From positions 2,604,001 through 2,668,000 of the forward strand of contig CAVTRI010000002.1 of NCBI GenBank assembly GCA_963737075.1: a DNA stretch of 64,000 bases, in the 5' to 3' direction. A program made the position numbers and the translations under genes. This DNA is from CAVTRI01 sp963737075 (GTDB lineage Bacteria; Actinomycetota; Acidimicrobiia; Acidimicrobiales; Palsa-688). Below the pieces are notes generated by a model. That model did no database searches and was not told the origin of the DNA. It saw only the letters and a program-made list of their open reading frames with translations. Positions 17,171 to 25,493 of this stretch are shown piece after piece (within the stretch, counting starts at the first letter, position 1; each line of letters begins with the position of its first letter).

Positions 17171-17349
17171 GGGTGTCGGTGAGCCGAGTCTGTCATCAGT
17201 TGCGGTGCACTGAGGCTCTCTTCGGCACCGACCGGCTCGACACGGACTGTCCGCTGGGGCGGGCGGTGCTGCGGTGGCGCGGCCGCGCCGGTGGTCACCT
17301 CCGACGCCACAATTGGCGCATGGAGGCGTCAGCCGGTCGCTCAACAGGC

Positions 17350-17380
17350 GCGCGAAAGGGTCTCAGGAGCCCTTTCGCGC
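17350..17380. repeat. Perfect 11-bp inverted repeat (stem-loop)
   Basis: GCGCGAAAGGG (17350-17360) and CCCTTTCGCGC (17370-17380) are perfect reverse complements separated by 9 bases. No T-run follows on either side, so it is not a standard terminator. Confidence 0.85.
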
Positions 17381-17436
17381 ACCAGTTGCCCGGGGCTTGG
17401 TGTCTGGACGCGCCATCTGCGGTCGACTGATCACCA

Positions 17437-17550
17437 GATGCCGGGCGACTCGAGCTCGACGAGTACGGAGGGCGGGTCGAGGAGGCCACCGCGGTAATCA
17501 CGCTGGCGGATCTCGATCGCGCGCTACGTGACCCTGCTGCGCCTCGATGA
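17437..17550 (+). pseudogene. Possible DUF1707-like gene fragment
   Basis: An open stretch of 37 codons before a TGA reads with GRLELDEYGGRVEEA and LADLDRALRDP, which resembles the second half of the DUF1707 (SHOCT-like) domain found in actinobacterial membrane proteins. The frame has a TGA at 17428-17430 just upstream, no start codon and no ribosome site, so at best it is a remnant. The resemblance is from pattern memory only. Confidence 0.3.
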
Positions 17551-17712
17551 CCCGGCATCTCGGCCCCTGGTGCCGTCTCGCAGCGGGTGTCGTCGCCTTC
17601 CCCCGCGGGCATGGCAGTGGCCGGCGAGAGGCCGCTGGGCGTGCTGCTCGTCGGCGTCGATCTTCGGCCTCATCGAGGCGTGGCCAGTCGGCTGGCGCTA
17701 GAAACGTCCGCC

Positions 17713-18477
17713 ATGAGTACGGCACTCGATCTGTTTCGTCTCGACAGCCGGGTGGCCGTCGTCACCGGGGCGTCAAGCGGGCTGGGCGCCCGCTTCGCCC
17801 GGGTCCTGGCTGAAGCCGGCGCCACGGTCGCCCTGGCCGCCCGTCGGGTGGAGCGCTTGGAAACAGTGGCCGAGCACCTGCCGGATGCCGCCGTCTTCCG
17901 CTGTGACGTATCGCAACCGGCCGATGTCGACGCGCTCGTACACGGCGTCAAGGCCCAGTTCGGCCGCGTCGATATTCTCGTCAACAACGCGGGGATCACG
18001 GACACCGTGCCGGCCGAGGACGAACCGCTCGAGCAGTTCCGGGAGACGGTGGACGTCAACCTGACCGGTGCCTTCTACGTCGCCCAGCAGGTAGGCCGGG
18101 TCATGCTTGCGCAGGGCTCGGGTGTCATCGTCAACGTCGCCTCCATGCTGGGCACCGTGGGCGTCGGTCAGATCCCCCAGGCGGGGTACGCGGCTACGAA
18201 GGCAGGCCTGATCAATCTCAGCCGCGAACTGGCCGCCCAGTGGGGTCGACGCGGGGTGCGGGTCAACGCCTTGTGCCCAGGGTGGTTCCCGACCGAGATG
18301 ACGGGCGAGATGTTCGCTGACGAAGCCGCGGTGCGCTGGATACGGCGCAAGACGATCTTCGGACGCGGTGGGGAAGCCCACGAGCTCGACGGGGCGCTGC
18401 TGTACCTGGCCAGCGATGCCAGCAGCTATGTGACCGGCCAGATGCTGATCGTGGACGGGGGCTTTACCACGGTGTAG
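17713..18477 (+). CDS. SDR-family oxidoreductase
   Basis: A 254-residue classical short-chain dehydrogenase/reductase. The cofactor loop VVTGASSGLGARFARV (TGxxxGxG), the DILVNNAGITD motif, catalytic Ser in VNVASMLGTVG, the YAATK Tyr-Lys pair and the C-terminal MLIVDGGF are all present. It probably reduces or oxidises a hydroxyl/keto group with NAD(P)H; the substrate is unknown. ATG at 17713 was chosen because upstream in-frame residues lack family similarity. The next genes are convergent. Confidence 0.92.
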   Translation: MSTALDLFRLDSRVAVVTGASSGLGARFARVLAEAGATVALAARRVERLETVAEHLPDAAVFRCDVSQPADVDALVHGVKAQFGRVDILVNNAGITDTVPAEDEPLEQFRETVDVNLTGAFYVAQQVGRVMLAQGSGVIVNVASMLGTVGVGQIPQAGYAATKAGLINLSRELAAQWGRRGVRVNALCPGWFPTEMTGEMFADEAAVRWIRRKTIFGRGGEAHELDGALLYLASDASSYVTGQMLIVDGGFTTV

Positions 18478-18498
18478 CGCTTCCGTGCTTTGGGAGCT

Positions 18499-19443
18499 TC
18501 ACGCTTCGAGGATGATCTTGCCGAACTTGCCTCCGGCGGCGAAGCTCTCGTACGCCTTGTCGACGTCAGCGAGCGGAAAGGCGGCGTGGACAGGAACGTG
18601 GAGCCGCCCGGAAGCGAAGAGCGGCAGCACTTCGGCCTCCACCCGCCGGGCGGCGGCAGCCTTGCCCTCCAGGGGCCGGTTCCGCAGCGTCGAACCGTAG
18701 ATCCGGGCGCGCTTGCCCATCAGCACCCCGAGGTCGACGTCCGCGCGGGCACCCCCTCCGATTCCGATCACCGAGACGCGCCCGCCTGTCGACAGGGCGT
18801 CCAGATCGGCTGCCATGTTGGGCGCCCCGACCAGCTCGAGGATTACGTCGAATGGCCCGTGCCCGCCCAGCTCGGAAGGGTCGATCACCTCGGCCCCGAG
18901 ATCGGCTACCCGTTCGCGCACCTCGGGGGACCGAACGGTGCCGACGACCTGCGCTCCGGCTGCCACCGCGAGCTGCACCGCGGCGGTGCCGACCCCGCCG
19001 GCCGCACCGTGCACGCACAGGCGCTCGCCCATACGGAGCCCGGCCTGGGTGAACAGCGCGTCGTGAGCGGTCGTGAACACCTCCGGCAGGCCGCCCCATG
19101 GCCGCCAGTCACCCACCGGGACGGCGGGAACGGGCATCGCCTCCCGCTCGTGGACGATCGCGAGCCCGGCCTGGCCGCCGCCGCCCACCACCGCCATCAC
19201 CGGGTCGCCGGGCTTGAAGCGGGTGACGCCGGGGCCCGCCTGCGCGACTTCGCCGGCGAGTTCGAGCCCCGGGATGTCGGCGGGGACGCCCGGCGGAGCC
19301 GGATAGCCGCCGCGCACCTGGTGCAGGTCGGCGCCGTTCAGCCCCGCCGCACGCACCCGGACCAGCAGCTGGCCGAGGCCGGGTTGGGGGTCGGGTCGCT
19401 CCTCACAACGAACCTTCCCGTCGGTGATGACTGCCGCGTGCAC
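18499..19443 (-). CDS. NADPH:quinone oxidoreductase family (zinc-free MDR) protein
   Basis: A 314-residue medium-chain dehydrogenase/reductase of the quinone reductase branch. The N-terminal GroES-like fold has LVRVRAAGLNGADLHQVRG and DIPGLELAGEVAQAG, and the nucleotide-binding domain CVHGAAGGVGTAAVQLA. Structural-zinc cysteines are absent, as in quinone reductases. The start is GTG at 19443. The LLM oxidoreductase gene ends 2 bases upstream, so the two are probably co-transcribed. Confidence 0.9.
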   Translation of the reverse strand: MHAAVITDGKVRCEERPDPQPGLGQLLVRVRAAGLNGADLHQVRGGYPAPPGVPADIPGLELAGEVAQAGPGVTRFKPGDPVMAVVGGGGQAGLAIVHEREAMPVPAVPVGDWRPWGGLPEVFTTAHDALFTQAGLRMGERLCVHGAAGGVGTAAVQLAVAAGAQVVGTVRSPEVRERVADLGAEVIDPSELGGHGPFDVILELVGAPNMAADLDALSTGGRVSVIGIGGGARADVDLGVLMGKRARIYGSTLRNRPLEGKAAAARRVEAEVLPLFASGRLHVPVHAAFPLADVDKAYESFAAGGKFGKIILEA

Positions 19444-19445
19444 GG

Positions 19446-20402
19446 TCAGCTTTTCGCTCGAGGCGGTGCCGCCGCCGACGCGCTCGAGCTCTGCGACGCG
19501 AGCCCTTTGAGCACCTCGATGGTGCGCGCCCGCTCCTCCGACGACCCGAAGATGGCCGCTGCGACCTCGGTCGCTCCGAGGTCGAACAGCTGTCGCAGCG
19601 CAGCGGCGACGACTTCCTCGTCCCCGACGATCGCCACGTCGGCTGGGCCGGAGACACCCTCGCGATCCAGCATGGCCTTGTAGGACGGCAGCTGGTCGTA
19701 GATCGCAAAGCCGCGGGCCGCCCGCTGCCGCGACGCGTCGACATCAGCGGTGACCGATACCGGCAACCCGACAACGACGCGGGGCGCCGTCCGCCCGGCT
19801 TGCGAAGCGGTCTCGGTGATCGTCGGGACGATGTGGTCGGCGAGCGTCTTCGGGCCAACCATCCACAGCACGGTGCCGTCAGCCAACCGGCCGGCCACGT
19901 GCAGCATCTGCGGCCCCAACGCAGCCACAACGACCGGTGGGGGGTCCGCGCCCGGCACCCGGACCGGTCCCGCCTGCACCCGGAACGCCTCCCCCCGATG
20001 GTCGACCCCCTCTCCGTGCAGCAGGGGCATCAGCACTTCCAGGTACTCGCGCATGTGCTGCACCGGCTTGACCCAGGACACCCCGTACATGCTCTCGATC
20101 ACCATCTGGTGCGACAGGCCGATACCGAGCACCAGGCGGCCGCCCGTGGCAGCCTGGACGGTCAGCGCCTCCATGGCCATCACTACCGGGTGCCGCGGCC
20201 AGGTGGGGACCACGGCCGTGCCCATCGGCAGGCCGGGTACCTCGCGCCCGACGACGGCCATGGCGCCGAGAGCCTCGACGTCGCTCAGCTGAGGCACCCA
20301 CCAGCTCAGCCCGGCGTCGTGGGCCTGCCGGGCGCTTGCGAGGAGATCGTCAAACGCGTTGTCGGCGCGGCCGCTCAATCCCCCATGAATCCCTATACGC
20401 AT
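19446..20402 (-). CDS. LLM-class F420-dependent oxidoreductase
   Basis: A 318-residue luciferase-like TIM-barrel protein. GTAVVPTWPRHPVVMAMEAL and the loop GGRLVLGIGLSHQ are typical of actinobacterial F420-dependent members, as is PVVVAALGPQMLHVAG near the middle. It should transfer hydride to or from coenzyme F420 on an unknown substrate. The C-terminus is Ser/Ala-rich and low in complexity. The start is ATG at 20402, 9 bases from the stop of the NlpC/P60 gene upstream in the same direction. Confidence 0.88.
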   Translation of the reverse strand: MRIGIHGGLSGRADNAFDDLLASARQAHDAGLSWWVPQLSDVEALGAMAVVGREVPGLPMGTAVVPTWPRHPVVMAMEALTVQAATGGRLVLGIGLSHQMVIESMYGVSWVKPVQHMREYLEVLMPLLHGEGVDHRGEAFRVQAGPVRVPGADPPPVVVAALGPQMLHVAGRLADGTVLWMVGPKTLADHIVPTITETASQAGRTAPRVVVGLPVSVTADVDASRQRAARGFAIYDQLPSYKAMLDREGVSGPADVAIVGDEEVVAAALRQLFDLGATEVAAAIFGSSEERARTIEVLKGLASQSSSASAAAPPRAKS

Positions 20403-20411
20403 GCGGGCACC

Positions 20412-21821
20412 CTAGACCCGGCCGGCTCCCAGGAGGTCGGACCAGTAGATCGATTCCACACGCACCACGTTGCCGGTCGAGGGGGCGTCGATCATCTCCC
20501 CGCCACCCACGTAGATACCGACGTGAGAAACGTTGTCCAGCGTCCCGAAGAAGACCAGGTCTCCAGGGGCCAGCTGGCTGAGGGGGATGCGCTGAGTCAT
20601 GTCGTACTGATCTTGGGCGAGATGGGGAAACCACACGCCGGCCGCGCCCCACGCCATCATCACCAGACCGGAGCAGTCAAAGCTAAAGGGGCCGGCGCCG
20701 CCCCACTGGTAGGGCTTGCCCAGCTGGGCGTACGCGTACGCGATGGCGACGGACGCGCCTGCTGCGGGCCCGCTCGCGACCCTGGGTGGCGGCGGGCTGG
20801 GTGCCGGGGGCGGCGGTGGGCTGGAGGCCGGGGCGGCCGCGGTTTGCACCGGGGCGGGTGCGGCGGTGACAGGCGGCGCCGCGGTCGGCGTCGGGGCGGC
20901 AGCGGTTTGCGCCCGTGCTGGTGGCACGGTCGCCGCTGGCGCCGCGCCGTGGGAGGCCGCGGGAGCTGAGCTCGTCCGGACGGGGACGGACTGCGTCTGA
21001 GTGGGGGGTGGCCCGACGCGGGCAGCCGCTACTTGTGCGGCCAGCGCCGGATGCACGACTGACGATGGCGGGGGAAGTTGCCGCTGGCGGGCCAGGTTGG
21101 CCTTCACCTGGGCCGCCATCGCCTGTGCCTGTGCCGCCTGGGCCGCCGCGACAAGCGATCGAAGCTGGGAGTTGACCCCGTTGAGCGCTTGCTGCTCGGT
21201 GCGGGCGGCGTCCTGAGCCGCCTGCTGGTCTGCCCGCAGCTGGACGACCGACGCGTCCACTGCCAGCTTCGCCTGCTTCAGCTGTCGGGCTGACGCCGCC
21301 TGCTCGGCCAGGAGCGTGTCGAACCGGTTGATCACCTGGCGCTCCTCGTGGGACGCCACATCGGCGTACCCGGTCGTGAGGCTCGGATCCTGGCCCGCCC
21401 GTCCTGGCCGCTGGGCGTAGACGGGGATGTCGTTGCCGACGTACGCCGCCACCGCCTCGACCCGGAGCTCGCTCCGGGTGACCGCCAGCTGCTGGTTGAC
21501 CTGTGCGATCGCCTGCCGGACGGCTACCAGCTGGGCCGCGAGCTGTTGTGAGTGGAGCTGCGCGGCATCGGCCTGCTCGGCCAACTGACCGAGACGCTGG
21601 CCGTCAGCCTGGATCTGCGATGCCAGGAGAGCGGCCTCTGCCTGGTCGCCACTGACCGAACCCGCCGGTCCGGGCTGGGTGCCTGTTCGGGCGGCAGTGG
21701 GGTAGCTGGCCGCCCCGGCCGCGGAGCCGGCGCCGACCGCCAGCACCGCGACCACGGTCGCCGCGGCCAGCCCAGCTCGGCAACCCCCTCTGGCGCTGGT
21801 TTTGTCGCGCGTGACTGGCAC
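20412..21821 (-). CDS. NlpC/P60 family cell-wall hydrolase with coiled coil
   Basis: A 469-residue secreted peptidoglycan hydrolase of RipA-like layout. A signal peptide (AAATVVAVLAVGAGSAAGA) is followed by a long Gln/Ala-rich coiled coil, an Ala/Pro-rich linker and a C-terminal NlpC/P60 domain. The catalytic Cys lies in FDCSGLVMMAWG, the His in VSHVGIYVGGGEMID. It probably cuts the D-Glu-diaminopimelate bond of wall peptides. GTG at 21821 was chosen because GGGAGG lies 7 bases before it; the longer frame from 21890 adds an unlikely N-terminus. Confidence 0.88.
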   Translation of the reverse strand: MPVTRDKTSARGGCRAGLAAATVVAVLAVGAGSAAGAASYPTAARTGTQPGPAGSVSGDQAEAALLASQIQADGQRLGQLAEQADAAQLHSQQLAAQLVAVRQAIAQVNQQLAVTRSELRVEAVAAYVGNDIPVYAQRPGRAGQDPSLTTGYADVASHEERQVINRFDTLLAEQAASARQLKQAKLAVDASVVQLRADQQAAQDAARTEQQALNGVNSQLRSLVAAAQAAQAQAMAAQVKANLARQRQLPPPSSVVHPALAAQVAAARVGPPPTQTQSVPVRTSSAPAASHGAAPAATVPPARAQTAAAPTPTAAPPVTAAPAPVQTAAAPASSPPPPPAPSPPPPRVASGPAAGASVAIAYAYAQLGKPYQWGGAGPFSFDCSGLVMMAWGAAGVWFPHLAQDQYDMTQRIPLSQLAPGDLVFFGTLDNVSHVGIYVGGGEMIDAPSTGNVVRVESIYWSDLLGAGRV

Positions 21822-21978
21822 CGGTGAACCTCCCGGCTCCGCCCGAAACCACAATAGCCACATTGGCCACACATGCAACAGGGGCGACACCTGACGGGGC
21901 CGGCGTCGCTCAGCGGGCTTCGCTCAGAGTGGGTGGCGGCACCTCGCTTAGGGAAGGGCGGCGGTGTACGTTCCGGTC

Positions 21979-23362
21979 ATGAGCGAGTACCGGATCGAGC
22001 ACGACTCCATGGGTGACGTCCGCGTCCCGGCCCAAGCCAAGTGGCAGGCGCAAACCCAGCGGGCGGTCGACAACTTTCCTGTGTCGGGAACCACGATCGA
22101 ACGCTCGTTGATCGCCGCGCTAGCCGGGATCAAAGGTGCCGCCGCCCAGGAAAACGCCCGGTTGCGGGTGCTCGACAAGTCAGTAGCCGACGCCATCGTC
22201 TTGGCCGCGGCCGAGGTGGAGCGCGGCGACTGGGACACCGAATTTCCGATCGACGTGTTCCAGACCGGATCCGGGACGTCGTCCAACATGAACATGAACG
22301 AGGTGCTCGCCACCCTCGCCAGCGAGCGCCTCGGCCGGAAGGTCCATCCCAACGACGACATCAACGCGTCACAGTCCTCCAACGACGTGTTCCCATCGGC
22401 CATCCACCTCGCGGCCACTGCTGAGATCGCCTTTCGTTTGGTGCCCGCCCTCGAACACCTGGCCGAGCGCGCTGCGCAAGAAGAGCCGTGAGTTCCGCTC
22501 AGTCGTCAAGTCGGGACGCACCCACCTGATGGACGCCACCCCCGTCACCCTGGGCCAGGAGTTCGGGGGCTACGCCGCCGCAGTCGAGCACGGCGTCGAA
22601 CGCTTGCATGCCGCGCTCCCCCGGATCGGTGAGCTGCCGCTCGGGGGCACCGCCGTGGGCACGGGGATCAACGCCCCGAAGGCGTTCGCCAAGGGCGTCA
22701 TCTCACGCCTTGCCAACGAGCGGGGCCTTCCTTTGTCAGAGGCGCGCGACCATTTCGAGGCCCAGGGCGCACGCGACGCTCTCGTCGAGGCGTCAGGCGT
22801 GCTCAAGACCATCGCTGTATCGCTGTACAAGTGCGCCACCGACCTGCGCTGGATGGGCAGCGGGCCCCGAACCGGCCTGGCCGAGATACGCATCCCTGAC
22901 CTCCAGCCGGGCTCGTCGATCATGCCGGGCAAGGTCAACCCGGTCATCGCCGAAGCCGTGTCCCAGGTTGTCGCCCAGGTGATTGGCAACGACGCCGCGG
23001 TGACCTTCGGCGGCGCGGCTGGCAATTTCGAGCTCAACGTCATGCTGCCCGTGATCGGTCGAAACGTGCTCGAATCCATCCGGCTCCTGGCGTCGGTCAG
23101 CCAGGTATTCGCCGACAAGTGCGTGTCCGGGATAGAGGCCGATGTGGAGCGCTGCCGAACCTACGCACTGTCGTCGCCATCCATCGGCACCGCGCTCAAC
23201 CCCTACATCGGCTACGAGGAGGCGGCCAACGTCATCAAGGCCTCCATGGCCGAAGGCAAGGACCTGCGAACCGTCGTCCTCGAGCGCGGGCTGCTCAGCG
23301 AAGCCGAGGTCGACAAGGCGCTCGACGTGGTGGCGATGACGAAAGGCGGCGTGGTCAAGTAG
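21979..23362 (+). CDS. fumC: Class II fumarate hydratase, interrupted by a single-base frameshift
   Basis: Reversible hydration of fumarate to malate in the TCA cycle. The first frame (21979-22491) has MGDVRVPAQAKWQAQTQRA, FQTGSGTSSNMNMNE and NASQSSNDVFPSA; the second frame (to 23362) has GRTHLMDATPVTLGQEF and the signature GSSIMPGKVNPV. The frames join at about 22467-22471, where removing one base gives LAEALRKKSREFRSVVKSG, the expected family sequence. Total length 1384 bases equals a normal ~460-residue FumC plus one extra base. Either a sequencing error or a recent inactivating insertion. The remainder is intact and conserved. Confidence 0.88.
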
Positions 23363-23412
23363 CCGGCTGGTTACCTCCTCCGGGCGCTTGGCCGTCGGGT
23401 CCGGCGCCGTGG

Positions 23413-23832
23413 TCATTTGCCGCCCGGCCCGCCGCCCTGGTTATTGCCGCCCGGGCGGCCGCCCTGGTTATCAGCGCCCGGCGCGGCGGCCCGGCCCAGT
23501 CGCGAGCGGAGCGCCGCCAGCCGGTCGTCCCAGCGGGCTCCGACCTCGGCGAGCCACGCGGCGGCGCCGTCGAGGTGGATCGGCACGACGCGGTAGCGGA
23601 CGTCGCGTCCGTGCCGTTCGGCTTCGAGCAATCCCGCGTTGGACAGCGCGACAAGGTGCTTCACGACCCCCTGTCGGGTGAGCGGGTATTCGGGCGCCAG
23701 CTCGGTCGCAGTCAGAGGTCCCCGGCGCGAAAGGTCATCGAGGAGGCGGCGCCGAGTGGGGTCCGCCAGCGCCGCCCACACCGCCTCCTCGGGCGTGGCG
23801 TCCAGGTCAGGCTCGTATGCCGGCCAGGACAT
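23413..23832 (-). CDS. ArsR-family winged-helix transcriptional regulator
   Basis: A 139-residue regulator with a typical ArsR core (WAALADPTRRRLLDDLSRRG, LTRQGVVKHLVALSNAGLL, GRDVRYRVVP) and no metal-binding cysteines. This subtype is commonly paired with AHSA1/SRPBCC genes, and here it overlaps such a gene by 26 bases. The C-terminal ~25 residues are a Gly/Asn/Gln repeat (NNQGGGPGG) coded by short direct repeats at 23420-23490, unlike the family. It probably binds the two palindromes at 24249-24311. Confidence 0.9.
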   Translation of the reverse strand: MSWPAYEPDLDATPEEAVWAALADPTRRRLLDDLSRRGPLTATELAPEYPLTRQGVVKHLVALSNAGLLEAERHGRDVRYRVVPIHLDGAAAWLAEVGARWDDRLAALRSRLGRAAAPGADNQGGRPGGNNQGGGPGGK

Positions 23833-24223
23833 CGGCGCGCGCCCACACGCCGAGCAGACGCGTGTCCCACGCGGTCCACGACCCAGCGACCGACGCTGAC
23901 GGAGCCGAGGCTGCGGGCAGCGGTCGTTCGGTGACCGTGAGCTCGGTGCCCTCCCCCGCCGGGCGAAGATCGTAGGTCACCTCCGACTCGCGCCCCTCAC
24001 CTTCCTCCGGCCACCAGTGAAAGCGCAGCCGCTGCGCAGGCTCCACCTCCTCGATGCGCCCCGCCCAACGGCGGCCCCCGTCATGTTCGAAGCGCGCCGG
24101 CGCACCCGGCACCAGCGCCCAGTCGACTCGGGCCCCCATCCACTCCGACACTGCATCGGGGTCGGTCAGCTCGGTCCACAACCGGTCTGGTCCAACCGGG
24201 AACGTCATTTGCCGTCGGATCAC
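23807..24223 (-). CDS. AHSA1/SRPBCC-domain protein
   Basis: A 138-residue START-like protein of the AHSA1 (activator of Hsp90 ATPase-like) group. MTFPVGPDRLWTELTDPDAV, WMGARVDWALVPG and RLRFHWWPE are typical. Such proteins bind hydrophobic ligands; the function is unknown. GTG at 24223 is preferred because AGGAGG sits 6 bases before it. It heads a two-gene operon with the ArsR regulator. Confidence 0.85.
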   Translation of the reverse strand: MIRRQMTFPVGPDRLWTELTDPDAVSEWMGARVDWALVPGAPARFEHDGGRRWAGRIEEVEPAQRLRFHWWPEEGEGRESEVTYDLRPAGEGTELTVTERPLPAASAPSASVAGSWTAWDTRLLGVWARADVLAGIRA

Positions 24224-24248
24224 CGCACGCCTCCTCAACCGAGCCTAC

Positions 24249-24264
24249 GCAACTCCAGAGTTGC
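24249..24264. promoter_or_regulatory. Palindromic operator 1 (GCAACTC-CA-GAGTTGC)
   Basis: Perfect 7-bp arms around 2 bases, located 26 bases before the start of the AHSA1/ArsR operon. It shares the core GCAACT/AGTTGC with operator 2, and the two centres are 42 bases apart (about four helical turns). Confidence 0.7.
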
Positions 24265-24285
24265 ACATTCCTTGTTCCAAGCGGT

Positions 24286-24311
24286 AATGTGCAACTAGAT
24301 AGTTGCACATT
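24286..24311. promoter_or_regulatory. Palindromic operator 2 (12-bp arms)
   Basis: AATGTGCAACTA (24286-24297) and TAGTTGCACATT (24300-24311) are perfect reverse complements with GA between. The site lies 21 bases before the clpP start and 63 bases from the AHSA1 start. A further matching half-site, GTTGCACATT, is at 24260-24269. AT content here is far above the neighbourhood. It is the likely binding site of the ArsR regulator encoded next door. Confidence 0.75.
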
Positions 24312-24331
24312 CCCTTCATATGAGGAGCCCC

Positions 24332-24976
24332 ATGAGCTACCTGGTCCCGACCGTGATCGAGCAGTCCGCCCGGGGGGAGCGGGCCTACGACATCTACTCG
24401 CGGCTGCTGAAGGATCGCATCGTCGTGCTCGGCAGCGAGATCAACGACACCACCGCCAACCTGCTCACTGCGCAGCTGCTGCACCTGGAGGCCGAAGACC
24501 CTGACAAGGACATCTGCCTGTACATCAACTCGCCAGGGGGATCGGTGACCTCCACCTTCGCCATCTATGACACCATGCAGCTCATCGGGCCCGATGTGTC
24601 GACGGTCTGCCTAGGGATGGCCGCGTCGGGCGGAGCGCTCCTCTTGGCCGGCGGTGCTGCCGGCAAGCGCATGGCGCTGCCCAACAGCCGGGTCCTCATC
24701 CATCAGCCCCATGGTGGCGCCCAGGGTCAGTCCGTGGACATCGAGAATCAGGCCCGCGAGATCGCGTTCCTGCGCGGCCGCATGGAAGAGGTCCTCGCCT
24801 ATCACACCGGCCAGCCGCGGGAGCGGATCGCCCGCGACACCGACCGCGATTACATCGTGGGTGCCGAAGAGGCAGTTGCCTACGGCCTCGTCGACGAGGT
24901 GCTGGCTCCTCGCCGGGCGAAGACGACGCCCACCGCGTCGCGGGAGGCTCTCGCCGCGGTCAACGGCTCGCGGTAA
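24332..24976 (+). CDS. clpP: ATP-dependent Clp protease proteolytic subunit
   Basis: A 214-residue ClpP. The catalytic Ser is in GMAASGGALLL, the His in LIHQPHGGAQGQ and the Asp in RDTDRDY. The residue after the nucleophile is Gly where most ClpP have Met. Assembles into tetradecamers fed by ClpX or ClpC to degrade proteins. The ATG at 24332 has GAGGAG five bases upstream. No clpX or second clpP lies nearby; the gene is divergent from the AHSA1/ArsR operon and may share its operator. Together with the solitary location this suggests an accessory ClpP paralogue. Confidence 0.92.
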   Translation: MSYLVPTVIEQSARGERAYDIYSRLLKDRIVVLGSEINDTTANLLTAQLLHLEAEDPDKDICLYINSPGGSVTSTFAIYDTMQLIGPDVSTVCLGMAASGGALLLAGGAAGKRMALPNSRVLIHQPHGGAQGQSVDIENQAREIAFLRGRMEEVLAYHTGQPRERIARDTDRDYIVGAEEAVAYGLVDEVLAPRRAKTTPTASREALAAVNGSR

Positions 24977-25005
24977 GGGAGCAAGCCCGGCTACGGTCGG
25001 GCGGC

Positions 25006-25491
25006 GTGAGCACCGGCTTCCAGGTCCTCGTGATGCTGCACCTGATATGCGTCGTCGCGGGGTTCGGCGGCCTGGCCTACAACGGTCTCTACATGCTGCT
25101 CAGCCGCCGGCGAGCGGGCGCCTACGCCGTCTTGGAGATCAACCGGCTGGTCAGCTCGCTCGCCGAGTTGCTCATCTACGCCGCCTTCATCTTCGGCATC
25201 GCCGCGGTCGGAGCCAGCCAGTCACACATCAAGTTTTCGCAGGCGTGGGTGGCGACATCGTTCGGGATCTTCCTCGCCATCGTCGGCGTGCTGCATGGCT
25301 GGATTCGGCCGCATCAGCACCGCTACGGCACACTGGTCGCCGAGTTGGCGGCCGCCCCGGCGGGGTCGGCACCCCCGGCGGATGTGGCTCGGCTGGAGCC
25401 CTTGGAGCGGCGGATCGCGCTCGGATGGGGGGTGTTCAACGTCGGCGTCGTGGTCGTCATCTACTTCATGGTCTTCAAACCCGGCGGCTGA
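25006..25491 (+). CDS. DUF2269-like integral membrane protein
   Basis: A 161-residue protein with four predicted membrane helices (starting FQVLVMLHLICVVAGFGG, LAELLIYAAFIFGIAAVG, SFGIFLAIVGVLHGW and GVFNVGVVVVIYFMVF). The layout resembles DUF2269 proteins, whose role is unknown. GTG start at 25006. The following gene begins 2 bases after its stop. Confidence 0.65.
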   Translation: MSTGFQVLVMLHLICVVAGFGGLAYNGLYMLLSRRRAGAYAVLEINRLVSSLAELLIYAAFIFGIAAVGASQSHIKFSQAWVATSFGIFLAIVGVLHGWIRPHQHRYGTLVAELAAAPAGSAPPADVARLEPLERRIALGWGVFNVGVVVVIYFMVFKPGG

Positions 25492-25493
25492 CA

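Larger units (their letters stand above)
17171..17712. other. Intergenic stretch with hairpin and a decayed reading frame
   Basis: No intact gene is supported in these 542 bases between tRNA-Leu and the SDR gene. It contains a perfect inverted repeat at 17350-17380 and a short open stretch with protein-like composition at 17437-17550, listed separately. Longer open frames here have no recognisable motif and no good ribosome site. Confidence 0.5.

Noticed and set aside
17090..17712. Genomic island inserted at tRNA-Leu
   Set aside because: No integrase, no repeated tRNA 3' end and no change in gene content are visible around the tRNA.
20716..21000. Ala/Gly/Val-rich plus-strand frame
   Set aside because: It is the antisense of the Ala/Pro linker of the NlpC/P60 protein.
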